Shown piece by piece: positions 1 to 11,415 of a stretch of DNA of 64,000 nucleotides. The notes beneath the pieces were generated by a model. That model was not told where the DNA came from, did no database searches, and saw only the letters and a list, made by a program, of their open reading frames with translations. The position numbers and the translations under genes were made by a program. The stretch spans positions 1,690,798-1,754,797 of the forward strand of contig NZ_CP061280.1 of the NCBI RefSeq assembly GCF_014541205.1, read 5' to 3'. This DNA is from Mannheimia bovis. Its GTDB lineage: Bacteria > Pseudomonadota > Gammaproteobacteria > Enterobacterales > Pasteurellaceae. Within the stretch, counting starts at the first letter, position 1; each line of letters starts with the position of its first letter.

Positions 1-80
1 ATTACCCACACCACCTGTTCAGTGTCAGATGCTTTTATCTGAACAAGGTTTGAATTAATTGCAAAACAACATCTCTTTTT

Positions 81-107
81 AACCGCTTGTAAGCACCACA
101 AGCGGTT
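81..107. repeat. Inverted pair of DNA-uptake signal sequences before topB
   Basis: Two copies of the uptake 9-mer face each other (ACCGCTTGT at 82-90 and ACAAGCGGT at 98-106), giving a 10-bp stem with a 7-base loop 24 bases before topB. Such pairs often end transcripts in this family. No clean T run follows on either strand, so termination of an upstream gene is only likely. Another dyad (TGTTCAG at 16-22 with CTGAACA at 39-45) lies just before it. Confidence 0.7.
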
Positions 108-131
108 AAATTTCTTGAAAGTTTTACTATT

Positions 132-2051
132 ATGCGTTTATTTGTAGCCGAAAAACCCAGTCTTGCCAGAGCCATTGCCGATGTATTGCCAAAACCACAT
201 ACAAAAGGCGACGGCTTCATTCAATGCGGAGAACACGATACCGTAACTTGGTGTATTGGTCATTTATTAGAACAAGCCGAACCTGATGCCTATGACGAAC
301 GTTTTAAAATGTGGCGAATGGAACATCTCCCTATTGTGCCTGAACAATGGAAACTTATTCCAAAAAAAGAGACTTTAAAACAATTCAAAGTGGTCGAAAG
401 GCTCATAAAAAAAGCCGATATTTTAGTGAATGCCGGCGACCCGGATCGTGAAGGGCAACTTTTGGTAGATGAAGTTTTTGGTTATCTCAATTTACCACCT
501 GAACGTAAAAGCCAAATTCAACGTTGTTTAGTCAGCGACCTCAATCCAACTGCGGTAAGCCGTGCGATTGAAAAATTGCAAAAAAATAGTGATTTTATAC
601 CGCTTGCAACCTCTGCTCTTGCTCGTGCCAGAGCGGATTGGCTTTACGGCATTAATATGACAAGAGCTTATACACTACAAGGACGTTGGGCTGGCTACAA
701 TGGCGTATTATCTGTTGGTCGAGTACAAACACCTGTATTGGGGTTGATCGTCCGCCGTGATCTGGAGATCGAAAACTTTATTCCGAAAGATTATTTTGAA
801 GTGTTCGCTCATATCCTTGTACCTGAAACCCAAGAAAAATTCAAGGCTCAATGGCAACCGAGTAAAGCCTGTGAAGATTATCAAGATGAAGATGGTCGAG
901 TGTTATCTCGTCCACTTGCAGAGAATGTGTTAAAACGCATTGCTAATCAACCGGCGAATGTTACCGACTATCAAGACAAAATTGAAAAAGAAACAGCTCC
1001 ACTTCCCTACTCGCTTTCTGTTTTACAGATGGAAGCTGCCGGGAAATATGGGCTTTCTGCTCAAGCTGTACTTGATATTTGTCAGAAACTCTATGAAACA
1101 CATAAGCTGATTACTTACCCTCGTTCTGATAATCGCTATTTGCCCACAGAACATTTTAACGATAGATTTAAAGTAATGGCTGCTATCGCTCATCATTTGC
1201 CTGAATATCAAGAAAAGCCTGAAGTGGTTGATCCTAATCGCCGTAATCGTTGCTGGAATGATAAAGAGGTAGAAGCTCACCACGCAATAATCCCAACTGC
1301 TAGGCAAGGTACTGTACATTTAACAGAAAATGAAAAGCGGATTTATCAGCTTATTGCTCGTCAGTATTTAATGCAATTTTGCCCTGATGCCGAATATCGT
1401 AAAAGCAAAATTGATCTTGAAATTGCGGGGGGAAAGTTTACTGCACAGGCTCGGAATTTATCGGTTGCTGGCTGGAAAGCCTTACTAGGTAAAGAAGATA
1501 ATTTTGATGATGCTGAACCATTATTGCCTATTGTAAAAAAAGGACAGCTTTTACACTGTGAAAATGGCGAAATTGTGAGTAAAAAAACACAACCACCTCG
1601 CCATTTTACTGATCGCAGCCTACTTTCTGCGATGACTGGTATTGCCCGATTTGTACAAGATAAAGAATTGAAAAAAATCTTACGAGAAACTGATGGTTTA
1701 GGCACAGAAGCTACTCGAGCGGGCATCATCGAATTACTGTTTAAGCGTGGCTTCTTAATCCGCAAAGGTAAAAATATTCACAGCACAGAAGCAGGAAGAA
1801 CACTCATTCACTCCTTACCTGATTCTGCAACACAGCCTGATATGACCGCACATTGGGAAATGCAGCTAAATCAAATCAGCAAAAAAGAAACCAGCTATCA
1901 GCAATTTATGTTTGAACTGAGTAGCCAACTGCCGCATCTGTTGCAAAGCCCTAATCGGCAGATTTTGCAAAATTTAGCGAAAATTTCACCGCTTGCAAAC
2001 AAGCCGAAAGCTCGTTATTCAAAAAAGACAACGCAAACTGCTGAAAATTAA
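132..2051 (+). CDS. topB: DNA topoisomerase III
   Basis: Type IA topoisomerase that cuts one DNA strand through a 5'-phosphotyrosine and decatenates replication and recombination intermediates in the cytoplasm. The protein has 639 residues, close to E. coli TopB. The Toprim fold fills about residues 1-150, with EKPS at 7-10 and the metal-binding DPDRE at 103-107. The catalytic tyrosine is Y329 in [11 protein letters not shown]. The [10 protein letters not shown] segment near residue 520 is typical of the family. The C-terminus is short and basic, without zinc-ribbon cysteines, as in other TopB proteins. The ATG at 132 is the first in frame; only a weak GAAAG precedes it. It stands alone, with secG starting 108 bases later from its own promoter. 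Identification is secure. Confidence 0.96.
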   Translation: MRLFVAEKPSLARAIADVLPKPHTKGDGFIQCGEHDTVTWCIGHLLEQAEPDAYDERFKMWRMEHLPIVPEQWKLIPKKETLKQFKVVERLIKKADILVNAGDPDREGQLLVDEVFGYLNLPPERKSQIQRCLVSDLNPTAVSRAIEKLQKNSDFIPLATSALARARADWLYGINMTRAYTLQGRWAGYNGVLSVGRVQTPVLGLIVRRDLEIENFIPKDYFEVFAHILVPETQEKFKAQWQPSKACEDYQDEDGRVLSRPLAENVLKRIANQPANVTDYQDKIEKETAPLPYSLSVLQMEAAGKYGLSAQAVLDICQKLYETHKLITYPRSDNRYLPTEHFNDRFKVMAAIAHHLPEYQEKPEVVDPNRRNRCWNDKEVEAHHAIIPTARQGTVHLTENEKRIYQLIARQYLMQFCPDAEYRKSKIDLEIAGGKFTAQARNLSVAGWKALLGKEDNFDDAEPLLPIVKKGQLLHCENGEIVSKKTQPPRHFTDRSLLSAMTGIARFVQDKELKKILRETDGLGTEATRAGIIELLFKRGFLIRKGKNIHSTEAGRTLIHSLPDSATQPDMTAHWEMQLNQISKKETSYQQFMFELSSQLPHLLQSPNRQILQNLAKISPLANKPKARYSKKTTQTAEN

Positions 2052-2081
2052 ATCAAGCGTTTAAAAATCAGCGTTTGCCTC

Positions 2082-2110
2082 TTGTCAAAAAGGGATAAAT
2101 TCTATATTAT
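2082..2110 (+). promoter_or_regulatory. Sigma-70 promoter of secG
   Basis: TTGTCA at 2082-2087, a 17-base spacer and TATTAT at 2105-2110 make a near-consensus promoter. Transcription would start near 2117, leaving a leader of about 42 bases before the secG ATG. Confidence 0.7.
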
Positions 2111-2158
2111 TCACGCCATTGCAAATTTCGCATAAAGAATTATATAGAGAACAAATTA

Positions 2159-2485
2159 ATGTTAATCAATGTTTTAACAATTGCTTATCTTGTTGTGGCA
2201 GTATTGCTTATCGCATTCGTATTAATGCAACAAGGTAAAGGGGCTGATGCTGGTGCATCTTTCGGTGCAGGTGCTTCAGCAACTGTGTTTGGCTCAGCAG
2301 GTTCAGCGAACTTCTTATCAAGAACAACTGCACTATTAGCAACAATCTTCTTCGCAATTAGCTTAGTAATCGGTAACTTAAGTTCACATACTAAAGCACC
2401 AACAAGCCAATTTGAAGATTTAAGCCAAGTTGAACAAAAGCAAGTAGAGCCTGTTAAGACAGAAAATAGCGATATCCCTCAATAA
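2159..2485 (+). CDS. secG: Preprotein translocase subunit SecG
   Basis: Small inner-membrane subunit of the SecYEG channel that assists export of unfolded proteins. It has 108 residues, the usual size. Two hydrophobic helices (about residues 4-22 and 55-73) flank the conserved cytosolic loop [17 protein letters not shown], followed by the [10 protein letters not shown] segment. A polar tail of about 35 residues follows, as in gamma-proteobacterial SecG. The start at 2159 follows AGAGAAC. A tRNA-Leu(GAG) lies 18 bases after the stop and probably shares the transcript; the same secG-tRNA-Leu pairing is found in E. coli. Confidence 0.96.
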   Translation: MLINVLTIAYLVVAVLLIAFVLMQQGKGADAGASFGAGASATVFGSAGSANFLSRTTALLATIFFAISLVIGNLSSHTKAPTSQFEDLSQVEQKQVEPVKTENSDIPQ

Positions 2486-2503
2486 TCGCATAAAAGAATA
2501 AAA

Positions 2504-2589
2504 GCTCTGGTGGTGGAATTGGTAGACACGCTATCTTGAGGGGGTAGTGTCCATAGGATGTGCGAGTTCGAGTCTCGCTCAGAGCACCA
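2504..2589 (+). tRNA. tRNA-Leu (anticodon GAG)
   Basis: 86 bases including an encoded CCA. The acceptor arm pairs GCTCTGG with TCAGAGC (final G-T), followed by ACCA at 2586-2589. The anticodon stem is CTATC/GGTAG around the loop TTGAGGG, giving GAG, which reads CUC/CUU leucine codons. The long variable arm fits a class II tRNA, and the T arm contains GTTCGAGTC. It lies just after secG and before a strong terminator, so processing from a secG-tRNA transcript is likely. Confidence 0.96.
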
Positions 2590-2594
2590 AAATT

Positions 2595-2626
2595 AAAGAC
2601 TGCATTAATTGCAGTCTTTTTTATTT
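2595..2626 (+). terminator. Terminator after secG-tRNA-Leu
   Basis: AAAGACTGCA (2595-2604) pairs with TGCAGTCTTT across a 6-base loop and is followed by a run of T. This is a strong rho-independent terminator on the plus strand, six bases after the tRNA CCA end. Confidence 0.9.
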
Positions 2627-2792
2627 TTATAATTAATATAAAGGAAAAGTCTTGTAGGCTAAAATAACAAATCGATCTTTTATATTACTCGACACCTACT
2701 CTACCCTCTGGATAACCATAGCTATATTTAACTTAGTTAGAAGTTGCAGAAAATTCATCAAATATAACCGCTTGTATTTTAATTACAGCTAA
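2627..2792. other. Gene-free spacer between tRNA-Leu and gapA
   Basis: No ORF with a ribosome-binding site, no tRNA-like fold and no strong hairpin is visible. It contains one lone uptake signal (ACCGCTTGT at 2767-2775). Confidence 0.5.
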
Positions 2793-2824
2793 TAAAAAAA
2801 ACCAAACTCTTTTCAGAATTTGGT
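2793..2824 (-). terminator. Terminator of gapA
   Basis: On the minus strand an ACCAAA/TTTGGT stem with a partly paired interior is followed by eight T residues (the A run at 2793-2800 on the plus strand). It lies 27 bases after the gapA stop. Confidence 0.75.
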
Positions 2825-2851
2825 CCTTAAATTTAGCTATAGCTTATGTAA

Positions 2852-3868
<1,017 letters not shown>

Positions 3869-3921
3869 CTATATTAAAGTTAAACAAAATTTGTTCTTTA
3901 TGTACTACTAAAGATGTATAG

Positions 3922-3952
3922 ATTATAACACATCTTTTCCACTTCCTGACAA
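3922..3952 (-). promoter_or_regulatory. gapA promoter
   Basis: Read on the minus strand: TTGTCA (3952-3947), a 19-base spacer and a perfect TATAAT (3927-3922), with a start expected near 3915 and a leader of about 60 bases. The spacer is longer than ideal. Confidence 0.55.
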
Positions 3953-3989
3953 GCTCAAAGAACGCTGACAATATAACAGATAAATTTTT

Positions 3990-4031
3990 TGTGATCTATG
4001 TCAAATTTTGAAATTTATAACGATTTATAAT
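3990..4031 (+). promoter_or_regulatory. msrB promoter with CRP-like site at class II spacing
   Basis: TGTGA (3990-3994), six bases, then TCAAA (4001-4005) matches the CRP consensus at nine of ten half-site bases. A perfect TATAAT sits at 4026-4031, so with a start near 4038 the site is centred close to -41, the class II activator position. The same site lies about 82 bases upstream of the predicted gapA start on the other strand and could serve both genes. CRP binding is inferred from the motif only. Confidence 0.5.
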
Positions 4032-4074
4032 GAAAAAGAAGTTACAATATTTTTGATGATTTCAGGAGAAAATA

Positions 4075-4470
4075 ATGATTAAAGATATTAAAGACTTAAC
4101 CGAACAGCAAATTGATATTTTAATAAATCACGGTACAGAACGTCCTTTTACAGGCAAATTTTTGAATGAAAACCGTGTCGGCATTTACCGTTGTGCAAGA
4201 TGTCATCAAGATCTCTTCCATTCTGATACTAAATTTGATGCAGGTTGCGGCTGGCCAAGTTTTTATCAAGCAATTTCAGAAACATCATTACGCTATCTAG
4301 CTGATTACAGCTTCGGAATGCAACGAACCGAAATCCGTTGCGGAAATTGTGATTCACATATGGGACACGTTTTTAATGATGGTCCACCACCTACAGGGTT
4401 ACGTTTTTGCCTAAATTCTGTCGCATTAAATTTTAAATGGGCTGAAACCGGAGAAGAAATTGACGGCTAA
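4075..4470 (+). CDS. msrB: Peptide-methionine (R)-S-oxide reductase
   Basis: Repairs oxidised proteins by reducing the R epimer of methionine sulfoxide, with thioredoxin as usual donor. It has 131 residues, a single-domain cytosolic MsrB without the MsrA fusion that many Pasteurellaceae also carry. Two CxxC zinc pairs are present (C40/C43 and C89/C92). The catalytic cysteine is C112 in [11 protein letters not shown], and C58 in CGWPSF may be the resolving residue. AGGAG precedes the ATG. It is divergent from gapA with a shared regulatory region and ends at an uptake-signal hairpin. Confidence 0.95.
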   Translation: MIKDIKDLTEQQIDILINHGTERPFTGKFLNENRVGIYRCARCHQDLFHSDTKFDAGCGWPSFYQAISETSLRYLADYSFGMQRTEIRCGNCDSHMGHVFNDGPPPTGLRFCLNSVALNFKWAETGEEIDG

Positions 4471-4479
4471 CCTCGAGAT

Positions 4480-4537
4480 ACAAGCGGTTAAATTTGGATA
4501 GCAATTTGCAAAAAATTATCTAAATTTAACCGCTTGT
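4480..4537 (+). terminator. Uptake-signal-pair hairpin after msrB
   Basis: ACAAGCGGTTAAATTT pairs with AAATTTAACCGCTTGT. The stem is 16 bp, built on two facing uptake signals and flanking AT pairs. It lies between msrB and the next gene and is likely to end msrB transcripts. Confidence 0.75.
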
Positions 4538-4555
4538 TTAACCGGCGATAAAAAT

Positions 4556-5410
4556 ATGAAAAAACGCTTACTGCTATTATTTTTTGTTTTATTCGGGAGT
4601 GCTTTATTTTTGAATTACAGAAGTCTAACCGTTTACACCCCTCCCAAAGTTGTCTTTCAAGATTCTCATAAAAGTATCTTTAAAGAAATGGAGTTTTCTT
4701 CTTATTGGCAATGCTATCAAAACAGTGGAGTTATACCTTCCCCGAATAAACGTTTTCAGTTACTCAATTGGAATATTCATAAAGGAAAAGATCCTAACTG
4801 GCAAGAAGATCTAAAAAAATTCACCGAGACAACGGATTTTGTGCTATTACAAGAGGCAACTTCAGGGCAACAGATTTCAGACTTACTTCCACAATTTGAG
4901 AGTTCTTTGCACATTTTTGCATTCCAGTATCAAGAGCAAAAATCAGGTATCCTCCATTTAAGCCCTTTAAATACCGATCGCTATTGCTTGAATGGTTCTC
5001 AAGAGCCCTTGCTTAGATTACCTAAATTGATGTCTGCAATGTATTTTCCGTTTGAGAATGGGAAATCCTTACTTATGATTAATGTACATTTGATTAATTT
5101 TGATTGGACGAACCATAGCTATCAGAAACAATTAGATGGCTTGAAAGAACTTATCCAACAACATCAAGGTGCTGTTATTTTAGCGGGCGATTTCAATACT
5201 TGGAGTGGAAAACGTAAAAAGAAGCTATTTGAGCTAACTAATGAACTACAACTAACTGAAGTGCAAATTACACCCGATAGTCGAACTACTGTATTTGGCT
5301 ATCCGCTAGATTATATTTTTACTCGAGATATTATTGTGCATTCTGCAACAAGCTATGCAGTGAAAAGCTCTGACCACAATCCACTTGTGCTTGATTTTTC
5401 ACTAAAATAG
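4556..5410 (+). CDS. Endonuclease/exonuclease/phosphatase-family protein (YafD-like)
   Basis: Member of the EEP metal-dependent phosphoesterase fold, which covers nucleases, phosphatases and sphingomyelinases; the substrate cannot be read from sequence. It has 284 residues. One hydrophobic segment (about 3-20) is a signal anchor, so the catalytic part is probably periplasmic or membrane-tethered. Family motifs in order: LLNWNIHKG (about 70), LLQEA (about 97), INVHLINF (about 178), AGDFNTWSG (about 206), LDYIFTRD and SSDHNPLVLDF at the C-terminus, holding the expected Asn, Glu, Asp and His residues. It resembles E. coli YafD. It is followed 29 bases later by cardiolipin synthase and may be co-transcribed with it. 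Confidence 0.82.
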   Translation: MKKRLLLLFFVLFGSALFLNYRSLTVYTPPKVVFQDSHKSIFKEMEFSSYWQCYQNSGVIPSPNKRFQLLNWNIHKGKDPNWQEDLKKFTETTDFVLLQEATSGQQISDLLPQFESSLHIFAFQYQEQKSGILHLSPLNTDRYCLNGSQEPLLRLPKLMSAMYFPFENGKSLLMINVHLINFDWTNHSYQKQLDGLKELIQQHQGAVILAGDFNTWSGKRKKKLFELTNELQLTEVQITPDSRTTVFGYPLDYIFTRDIIVHSATSYAVKSSDHNPLVLDFSLK

Positions 5411-5439
5411 CATTAAACCATTTTGATAAGGACTATCTT

Positions 5440-6921
5440 ATGCCGTTTTCTTTTACTTGGAGTGGCGTTTTACTCCTGATTAACTTTCTGATTGTGCTAG
5501 TGTTTGCCACCAGAGTGTTATATACCCAGCGTAATATCGGTGCAGCGATTGCGTGGATCATCATTCTCTTCGTTTTACCCATAGGAGGAATTGTTCTTTA
5601 CCTGTTGATCGGCGAACCTCGTGTCAGCAAACGCCGCCTTGCTCGAACCCAAAAAATGATCAAGTTCTATGATGAATTTGCAGAAGAATATTTACCTAGT
5701 GAACATTTCAACCCTGATGATCAAATTCCTTCAGCCTTTCGTGGTATTGAACGAATGGCAGAGAAAACCACTCGTTTGGGTGCAAGTGCGAATAATAGTA
5801 TGAAGTTACTCAGTACCACCGATGATATTTTGCATTCTATGATTGAGGATATTGAGCAAGCACAATACAGCTGCCTACTCGCCTTTTATATTGTAGAACC
5901 TGAGGGCAAAATTAATAAGCTACTAGAGGCAATCAAAGCGGCGGCAGAACGTGGTGTGCATTGTGTGATTTTAGCTGATGATGTAGGAAGTGGTCCTTTC
6001 TTCAAAAGTGAATGGCGAATAAAACTAGAGCAAGCCGGTGTGTTTATTCAAACTTCTCTGCCTGTTGGTATTATGCAAACTATTTATGGGCGTAACGACT
6101 TACGTAACCATCGTAAAATTTTAGTTATTGACTACCAAATTGGTTACACAGGCAGTTTTAACTTAATCGACCCTGTATTATTTAGAAAAGAGATTGGTAT
6201 TGGCAGATGGTTTGATGTGATGATGCGTTGTACCGGTCCTGTTGTGCTTGAAATGGCAGCAGTTCTCTACGCCGATATTGCCGTAGAAGATGATGAAAAC
6301 CTGCAAAAAGTAAAAGATTTCTTAAATCAACAGGCAAAGAAACACAATGGCTTAACACCACCTACCGCCGGTAACGTTATTGCACAAGTTATACCGTCAG
6401 CACCTGAACAAGAAGAAAGTATTATTTATGAAACCATCTTATGTGCAATTCACCTTGCAACCAAACGCATAGTAATTACTACCCCTTATTTTGTGCCAAA
6501 TGAACCTTTACTGCTAGCTCTAACAACGGCTGCACGTAGAGGAATTGATGTTACTCTAATTTTGCCAAGAAAAAATGATTCTAAAATGGTGCATTATGCT
6601 TCAAGAGCTTACTTCCCGATGTTACTTAAAAACAATGTCAAAATCGCTCGTTTTGATGAAGGTATGCTTCATACTAAAACACTAGTGATTGATGATGAGT
6701 TCAGCCTGTTTGGTACAGTGAATATGGATATGCGAAGTTTCTTCTTGAATTTAGAAATCAGCCTTGCGATTTATGATAAAGAAATGACTAAAGAGATTGC
6801 TCAACTTCAGCAAAAATACTTAGCACAAAGTGAATTGATTACGCCAAAAGGCTGGCGTTATCGCATCAAATTGTGGGGGTTAGTGGAAAACATTGTCAGA
6901 TTGATGAGCCCACTACTCTAA
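5440..6921 (+). CDS. cls: Cardiolipin synthase (ClsA type)
   Basis: Inner-membrane phospholipase-D-superfamily enzyme that joins two phosphatidylglycerol molecules into cardiolipin and glycerol. It has 493 residues. Two N-terminal membrane helices (about 8-28 and 36-58) precede two PLD domains. HKD motif 1 starts at H224 (HRKILVID) and motif 2 at H411 (HTKTLVID), each followed by the usual GSFNL or GTVNMDMRS. The length and H224 position match E. coli ClsA. Its start has a TAAGGA ribosome-binding site. It converges with leuB across an uptake-signal hairpin. Confidence 0.95.
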   Translation: MPFSFTWSGVLLLINFLIVLVFATRVLYTQRNIGAAIAWIIILFVLPIGGIVLYLLIGEPRVSKRRLARTQKMIKFYDEFAEEYLPSEHFNPDDQIPSAFRGIERMAEKTTRLGASANNSMKLLSTTDDILHSMIEDIEQAQYSCLLAFYIVEPEGKINKLLEAIKAAAERGVHCVILADDVGSGPFFKSEWRIKLEQAGVFIQTSLPVGIMQTIYGRNDLRNHRKILVIDYQIGYTGSFNLIDPVLFRKEIGIGRWFDVMMRCTGPVVLEMAAVLYADIAVEDDENLQKVKDFLNQQAKKHNGLTPPTAGNVIAQVIPSAPEQEESIIYETILCAIHLATKRIVITTPYFVPNEPLLLALTTAARRGIDVTLILPRKNDSKMVHYASRAYFPMLLKNNVKIARFDEGMLHTKTLVIDDEFSLFGTVNMDMRSFFLNLEISLAIYDKEMTKEIAQLQQKYLAQSELITPKGWRYRIKLWGLVENIVRLMSPLL

Positions 6922-6923
6922 AT

Positions 6924-6981
6924 ACAAGCGGTCAAAATCAGGAAATTTTTTGCAAAATTTTACCTGATTTTGACCGCTTGT
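6924..6981. terminator. Bidirectional uptake-signal terminator between cls and leuB
   Basis: ACAAGCGGTCAAAATCAGG pairs with CCTGATTTTGACCGCTTGT: a perfect 19-bp stem around an AT-rich loop. It sits between converging genes and can end both. Confidence 0.85.
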
Positions 6982-6996
6982 TATTTGATTGTCAGA

Positions 6997-8142
<1,146 letters not shown>

Positions 8143-8198
8143 TTAAATGCAATTTTAGTGAAATAGCGTAAAATAACCACCTATTTGGAGATTTTTTG

Positions 8199-8429
8199 AT
8201 GAAATTAACCGCTTGTAAAACACTGTCACTGCTCTATTTGGTGATTCATTTAAGTGCCTGTGGCACAATGATTAGCTTAGTCGAACAAGACTATAGCGTG
8301 TATGCAGGCGTAACCAGAGATTTCCAAGCAATGCAACAAGGTGGCATTTTAGCCGTGCTGGCGGTGATTGATTTACCGTTGAGCTTTGTATTGGATACGT
8401 TAATGTTGCCCGTAACCCTCAGTCAATAA
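8199..8429 (+). CDS. Small YceK/YidQ-type lipoprotein
   Basis: Predicted 76-residue lipoprotein. The N-terminus MKLTACKTLSLLYLVIHLSAC is a lipoprotein signal with lipobox LSAC, so the mature protein begins at C21 and is anchored in a membrane. The remainder (YSVYAGVTRDFQAM...DLPLSFVLDTLMLPVTL) matches the YceK/YidQ (DUF1375) pattern, whose function is unknown. I start it at the ATG at 8199, nine bases after TTGGAG, rather than the in-frame TTG at 8196. An uptake signal is embedded in codons 4-7. It stands alone and converges with sapD. Confidence 0.8.
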   Translation: MKLTACKTLSLLYLVIHLSACGTMISLVEQDYSVYAGVTRDFQAMQQGGILAVLAVIDLPLSFVLDTLMLPVTLSQ

Positions 8430-8470
8430 CAAGCGGTCATATTTCAAGTTATTTTTGCAAATCGCTTGTT
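8430..8470. terminator. Imperfect uptake-signal hairpin between the small lipoprotein gene and sapD
   Basis: ACAAGCGGTCATATTT faces AAATCGCTTGT. The second arm is degenerate, so the stem is interrupted, but a T run follows on the plus strand. It probably terminates the lipoprotein gene and perhaps sapD. Confidence 0.55.
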
Positions 8471-8471
8471 T

Positions 8472-9518
8472 TTACTCCTTCTCACTCAATTCTGCCACCA
8501 CAAATGGCGTATTTTCGACTTTATTCTTCAACAAATTCTGTTCTCTAAAGTTAATCGGGAAATGGCAGGCAAATTCGTGTTGTTTCACTTTCACTAACGG
8601 TGGTTTGTTTATACACTTTTTCTGAGCAAAAGGACAACGTGGTCCTAAACGGCAGCCAATCGGCATTTCGTTTAACATTGGAACAGAGCCCCGTAGCGTA
8701 TTTAAACTGCTTTTAAACGCCAGAGGTTGAGAAAAATCGGGCGAGCTGTTGAGCAACACTCTGGTGTAGGGGTGGTAAGAAGATTCTAAAATGCTCTCTT
8801 TATCCGCAATTTCTACCGTTTGCCCACAGTAAAGCACATTATAAGAATCCACCCAGTTTTGGATACTTTTCATATCATTACTCACCAGCAAAATCGATGT
8901 CCCAAGATTTTGGTTCATACTGGAAAGTAGGCGATAAATTTGCAGTTGCGTGGTGGATTCCATAATGTTAGTTGGCTCATCAGCCACTAATAAACGTGGT
9001 TGATTAGCCACCGCCATCGCTATCATCACTTTCTGTGCTTCACCTTCGGTAATATCAACAGGGTAACTGTTCATAATATCTTGATGATCCCGAATCCCTA
9101 CACGATGCAGTAGCTCAATTGCTTTTTTCTTTTTCCAGCCGAACCTCTGCCACCACTCACCTTTAAAATTAATCGCCTGCATTAGTTGTTTGCCGATACG
9201 TTGGCTCGGGTCAAGGCTGGCTAACGGATCTTGGAATACCATTGAGATATGATCGCCCACCAGTTTTCGGCGTTCATTCGGGGTTAGTTTAAGCAATTCA
9301 ATGTCATCAAAGCGAAAACGGTCTGCGGTAACAATCCATTCATCTTTTACAATGCCACAAATCACTTTTGCAATCAGACTTTTTCCTGAGCCTGACTCTC
9401 CAACCAATCCGCAAATTTCGCCTTCATCAACAGTTAGGTTAATGTTATCCACCATTTTCACCCGCCCTTTTGGCGTGTTGATTTCAATGCTTAAATGGCG
9501 AATATCCAGTAATGCCAT
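8472..9518 (-). CDS. sapD: Peptide ABC transporter ATP-binding protein SapD
   Basis: Cytoplasmic ATPase of the Sap importer, which in Haemophilus and Salmonella takes up antimicrobial peptides (resistance) and haem, and supports potassium uptake. It has 348 residues. Walker A GESGSGKS is at 40-47, the Q-loop is in [11 protein letters not shown] (about 94), the signature is the divergent TEGEAQK seen in SapD, and Walker B is LLVADEPT. The C-terminal oligopeptide-transporter extension contains [15 protein letters not shown], a cysteine cluster of this subfamily. It is the last gene of tyrR-sapABCD; sapF, which normally follows, is absent and a hairpin comes next. Confidence 0.93.
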   Translation of the reverse strand: MALLDIRHLSIEINTPKGRVKMVDNINLTVDEGEICGLVGESGSGKSLIAKVICGIVKDEWIVTADRFRFDDIELLKLTPNERRKLVGDHISMVFQDPLASLDPSQRIGKQLMQAINFKGEWWQRFGWKKKKAIELLHRVGIRDHQDIMNSYPVDITEGEAQKVMIAMAVANQPRLLVADEPTNIMESTTQLQIYRLLSSMNQNLGTSILLVSNDMKSIQNWVDSYNVLYCGQTVEIADKESILESSYHPYTRVLLNSSPDFSQPLAFKSSLNTLRGSVPMLNEMPIGCRLGPRCPFAQKKCINKPPLVKVKQHEFACHFPINFREQNLLKNKVENTPFVVAELSEKE

Positions 9519-9568
9519 AATGTTCCTTAATGTGTAAAAGTTTTCTTAAAAATGCCCGCTTGTATCAG

Positions 9569-10462
9569 TTACGCATTGCGGTATTTTTCAAAAACGTCGG
9601 TTAATCGAGAGCCAAGCATCGTGATGGTAAAAATGCTGAATATGATAGCCAAGCCGGGCAGAATAACCGTCCAAGGGGCGATGTAAATAAGTTCGATTGA
9701 TTCTCGGATCATCGCTCCCCATTCCGGCGTTGGATTTTGTGCCCCTAACATAATAAAACTCAATGCACTAATATCTAGCACTGCAATCACAAAAATATGT
9801 GAAAGTTCTTTAATTGCCACACCTGTTAAATTAGGAATAATCACTTCTTTGATTAAATACCAGCGGGTTGCCCCATCTAACCTAAGAGTAACAATGTACT
9901 CTTTTTTCAATTGTTTTTCGGTAGCTTGATAAATTTTATGGATAAAATGCGGCAACATTGCCAAGAAAATAGCTAACATCGCATTCATCAAACTGGCATC
10001 CATTAGTGTTGCGATAATAATCGCAATCAGCAAAATCGGCATAAATAAAAAAGTATCAAACAAATGGCTGATAAACCAAACCGATTTTCCTTTTTTCAAG
10101 CCTGCAAAAATGCCGATAACACCGCCGATGAGAGCAATCAACACAGTAATAATCAAGGCTGAACCAACGGTATAATAAAATCCGTACATAATTCGGCTGA
10201 GAATATCCCGTCCTAAATCATCTGTGCCGAGAAAGTAACGAATTTGCCCATTATCGTCCCAAGACGGAGGCATTAGTTCTAAGCCAACAAACTGTTCATT
10301 GTAGTTATACGGGGCGAGTAAACTGCCGAGAAAAACTAAGGTAAGGAGCAATAAAAACAGATAAAAACTCCCGAGAGCGATTTTATCTTGTCGAAAATAT
10401 CGCCAAAATTTTTTAAGCGTTTCAGTTTCTCTAAACTGTTCGGGTTCTTTAATAAGAGCCAT
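9569..10462 (-). CDS. sapC: Peptide ABC transporter permease SapC
   Basis: Inner-membrane permease of the Sap peptide importer, paired with SapB. It has 297 residues. An N-terminal helix (about 31-51) is followed by a periplasmic segment containing FLGTDDLGRDILSRI, the DppC/OppC-type signature, then five further helices. The EAA loop that contacts the ATPase is around RLDGATRWYLIKEVIIPNL. Its start overlaps the end of sapB by 14 bases, which suggests translational coupling. A 50-base gap separates it from sapD. Confidence 0.94.
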   Translation of the reverse strand: MALIKEPEQFRETETLKKFWRYFRQDKIALGSFYLFLLLLTLVFLGSLLAPYNYNEQFVGLELMPPSWDDNGQIRYFLGTDDLGRDILSRIMYGFYYTVGSALIITVLIALIGGVIGIFAGLKKGKSVWFISHLFDTFLFMPILLIAIIIATLMDASLMNAMLAIFLAMLPHFIHKIYQATEKQLKKEYIVTLRLDGATRWYLIKEVIIPNLTGVAIKELSHIFVIAVLDISALSFIMLGAQNPTPEWGAMIRESIELIYIAPWTVILPGLAIIFSIFTITMLGSRLTDVFEKYRNA

Positions 10463-11414
10463 ACCAATCCTTTTTCTCTGAAGGGTCTAACACTACCCGA
10501 ATAAAGCCTGTAAACATATCCACAAACAAGACAAAAACGCCAATCGCTACAACGCCTGCTGAAATCGCATTGTAATCTTGAATAGCAAGTGCATTAATCA
10601 ACCAACGCCCAATGCCACTCCAGCTGAAAATATTTTCAATCAACATACCGAAAGCAAAAATCAGAATAAAGGTTCGGGCAATCATCGGTACAAGTGAAGG
10701 CAAGGTGTTACGAATAATATGCGTTGTCCAAATTCTAAACTGTGTCCAGCCTCTTGTTTTCGCAATTTTGATGTAATTTTGCTTCATTACATAAGCAGCT
10801 CTCGCTTGAGTAACGTGCATAATTTCAAGCGTTGCAGGAATCGCTAACACTAAGGTTGGTAAAGCTAAATGGTGCAACGCACTTTGTAACATTTTTAATT
10901 TATACGGACTGTCTGACAACCAAATATCCAATAACAAAAAACCTGTTACACTCTGTTTAGGATAAAGTGGATGTATCTCTCCAATCGCAGAAATCGCCCA
11001 TTGATTGAGTGAAGCATAATACATTAACACTAATGCCAGCCAAAATACCGGCACGGCTAAACTGAGTGAGCCTAAAATATTTAGCATTTTCCCAATCATA
11101 TTTTTCTGCTGAGTAGCCGCAAAAAAGCCGAGTGGCACACCTACAATAAGCGAGAGTATTAACGCCGATGAGCAAAGTGTAATAGTCGCTGGGAATACTT
11201 GTAAAATCTGCTCGGTTAATGGCTGCCCGTTGCTAAAACTAATGCCGAAATCACCTTTTAATAAGGATTTCAGATAGTTAAAATATGCCCCGAACCAATT
11301 TACATCAGTAAGATGATTTAGCGGATCCCGTAACAAAATATGAAAGCTGATAATAGATAGACAAATCAGCGTAATCAAAGTAAGAAATACTTTTCGGATA
11401 AAAGCTGTTAGCAT
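10449..11414 (-). CDS. sapB: Peptide ABC transporter permease SapB
   Basis: Inner-membrane permease of the Sap importer, DppB-type. It has 321 residues. The first helix (about 9-27) is followed by a large periplasmic loop with LLKGDFGISFSNGQPL, a family signature, then five helices. The EAA loop is near AKTRGWTQFRIWTTHIIRN (about 220), and the C-terminus ends in the usual DPSEKK. It starts one base after sapA stops, so the genes are tightly coupled. Confidence 0.94.
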   Translation of the reverse strand: MLTAFIRKVFLTLITLICLSIISFHILLRDPLNHLTDVNWFGAYFNYLKSLLKGDFGISFSNGQPLTEQILQVFPATITLCSSALILSLIVGVPLGFFAATQQKNMIGKMLNILGSLSLAVPVFWLALVLMYYASLNQWAISAIGEIHPLYPKQSVTGFLLLDIWLSDSPYKLKMLQSALHHLALPTLVLAIPATLEIMHVTQARAAYVMKQNYIKIAKTRGWTQFRIWTTHIIRNTLPSLVPMIARTFILIFAFGMLIENIFSWSGIGRWLINALAIQDYNAISAGVVAIGVFVLFVDMFTGFIRVVLDPSEKKDWYGSY

Positions 11415-11415
11415 A

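Noticed and set aside
2-58. C-terminus of an upstream plus-strand gene ending in TAA at 56-58
   Set aside because: About 18 codons are open (ending LLSEQGLN), and this is plausible, but the piece is too short to recognise and another frame is also open.
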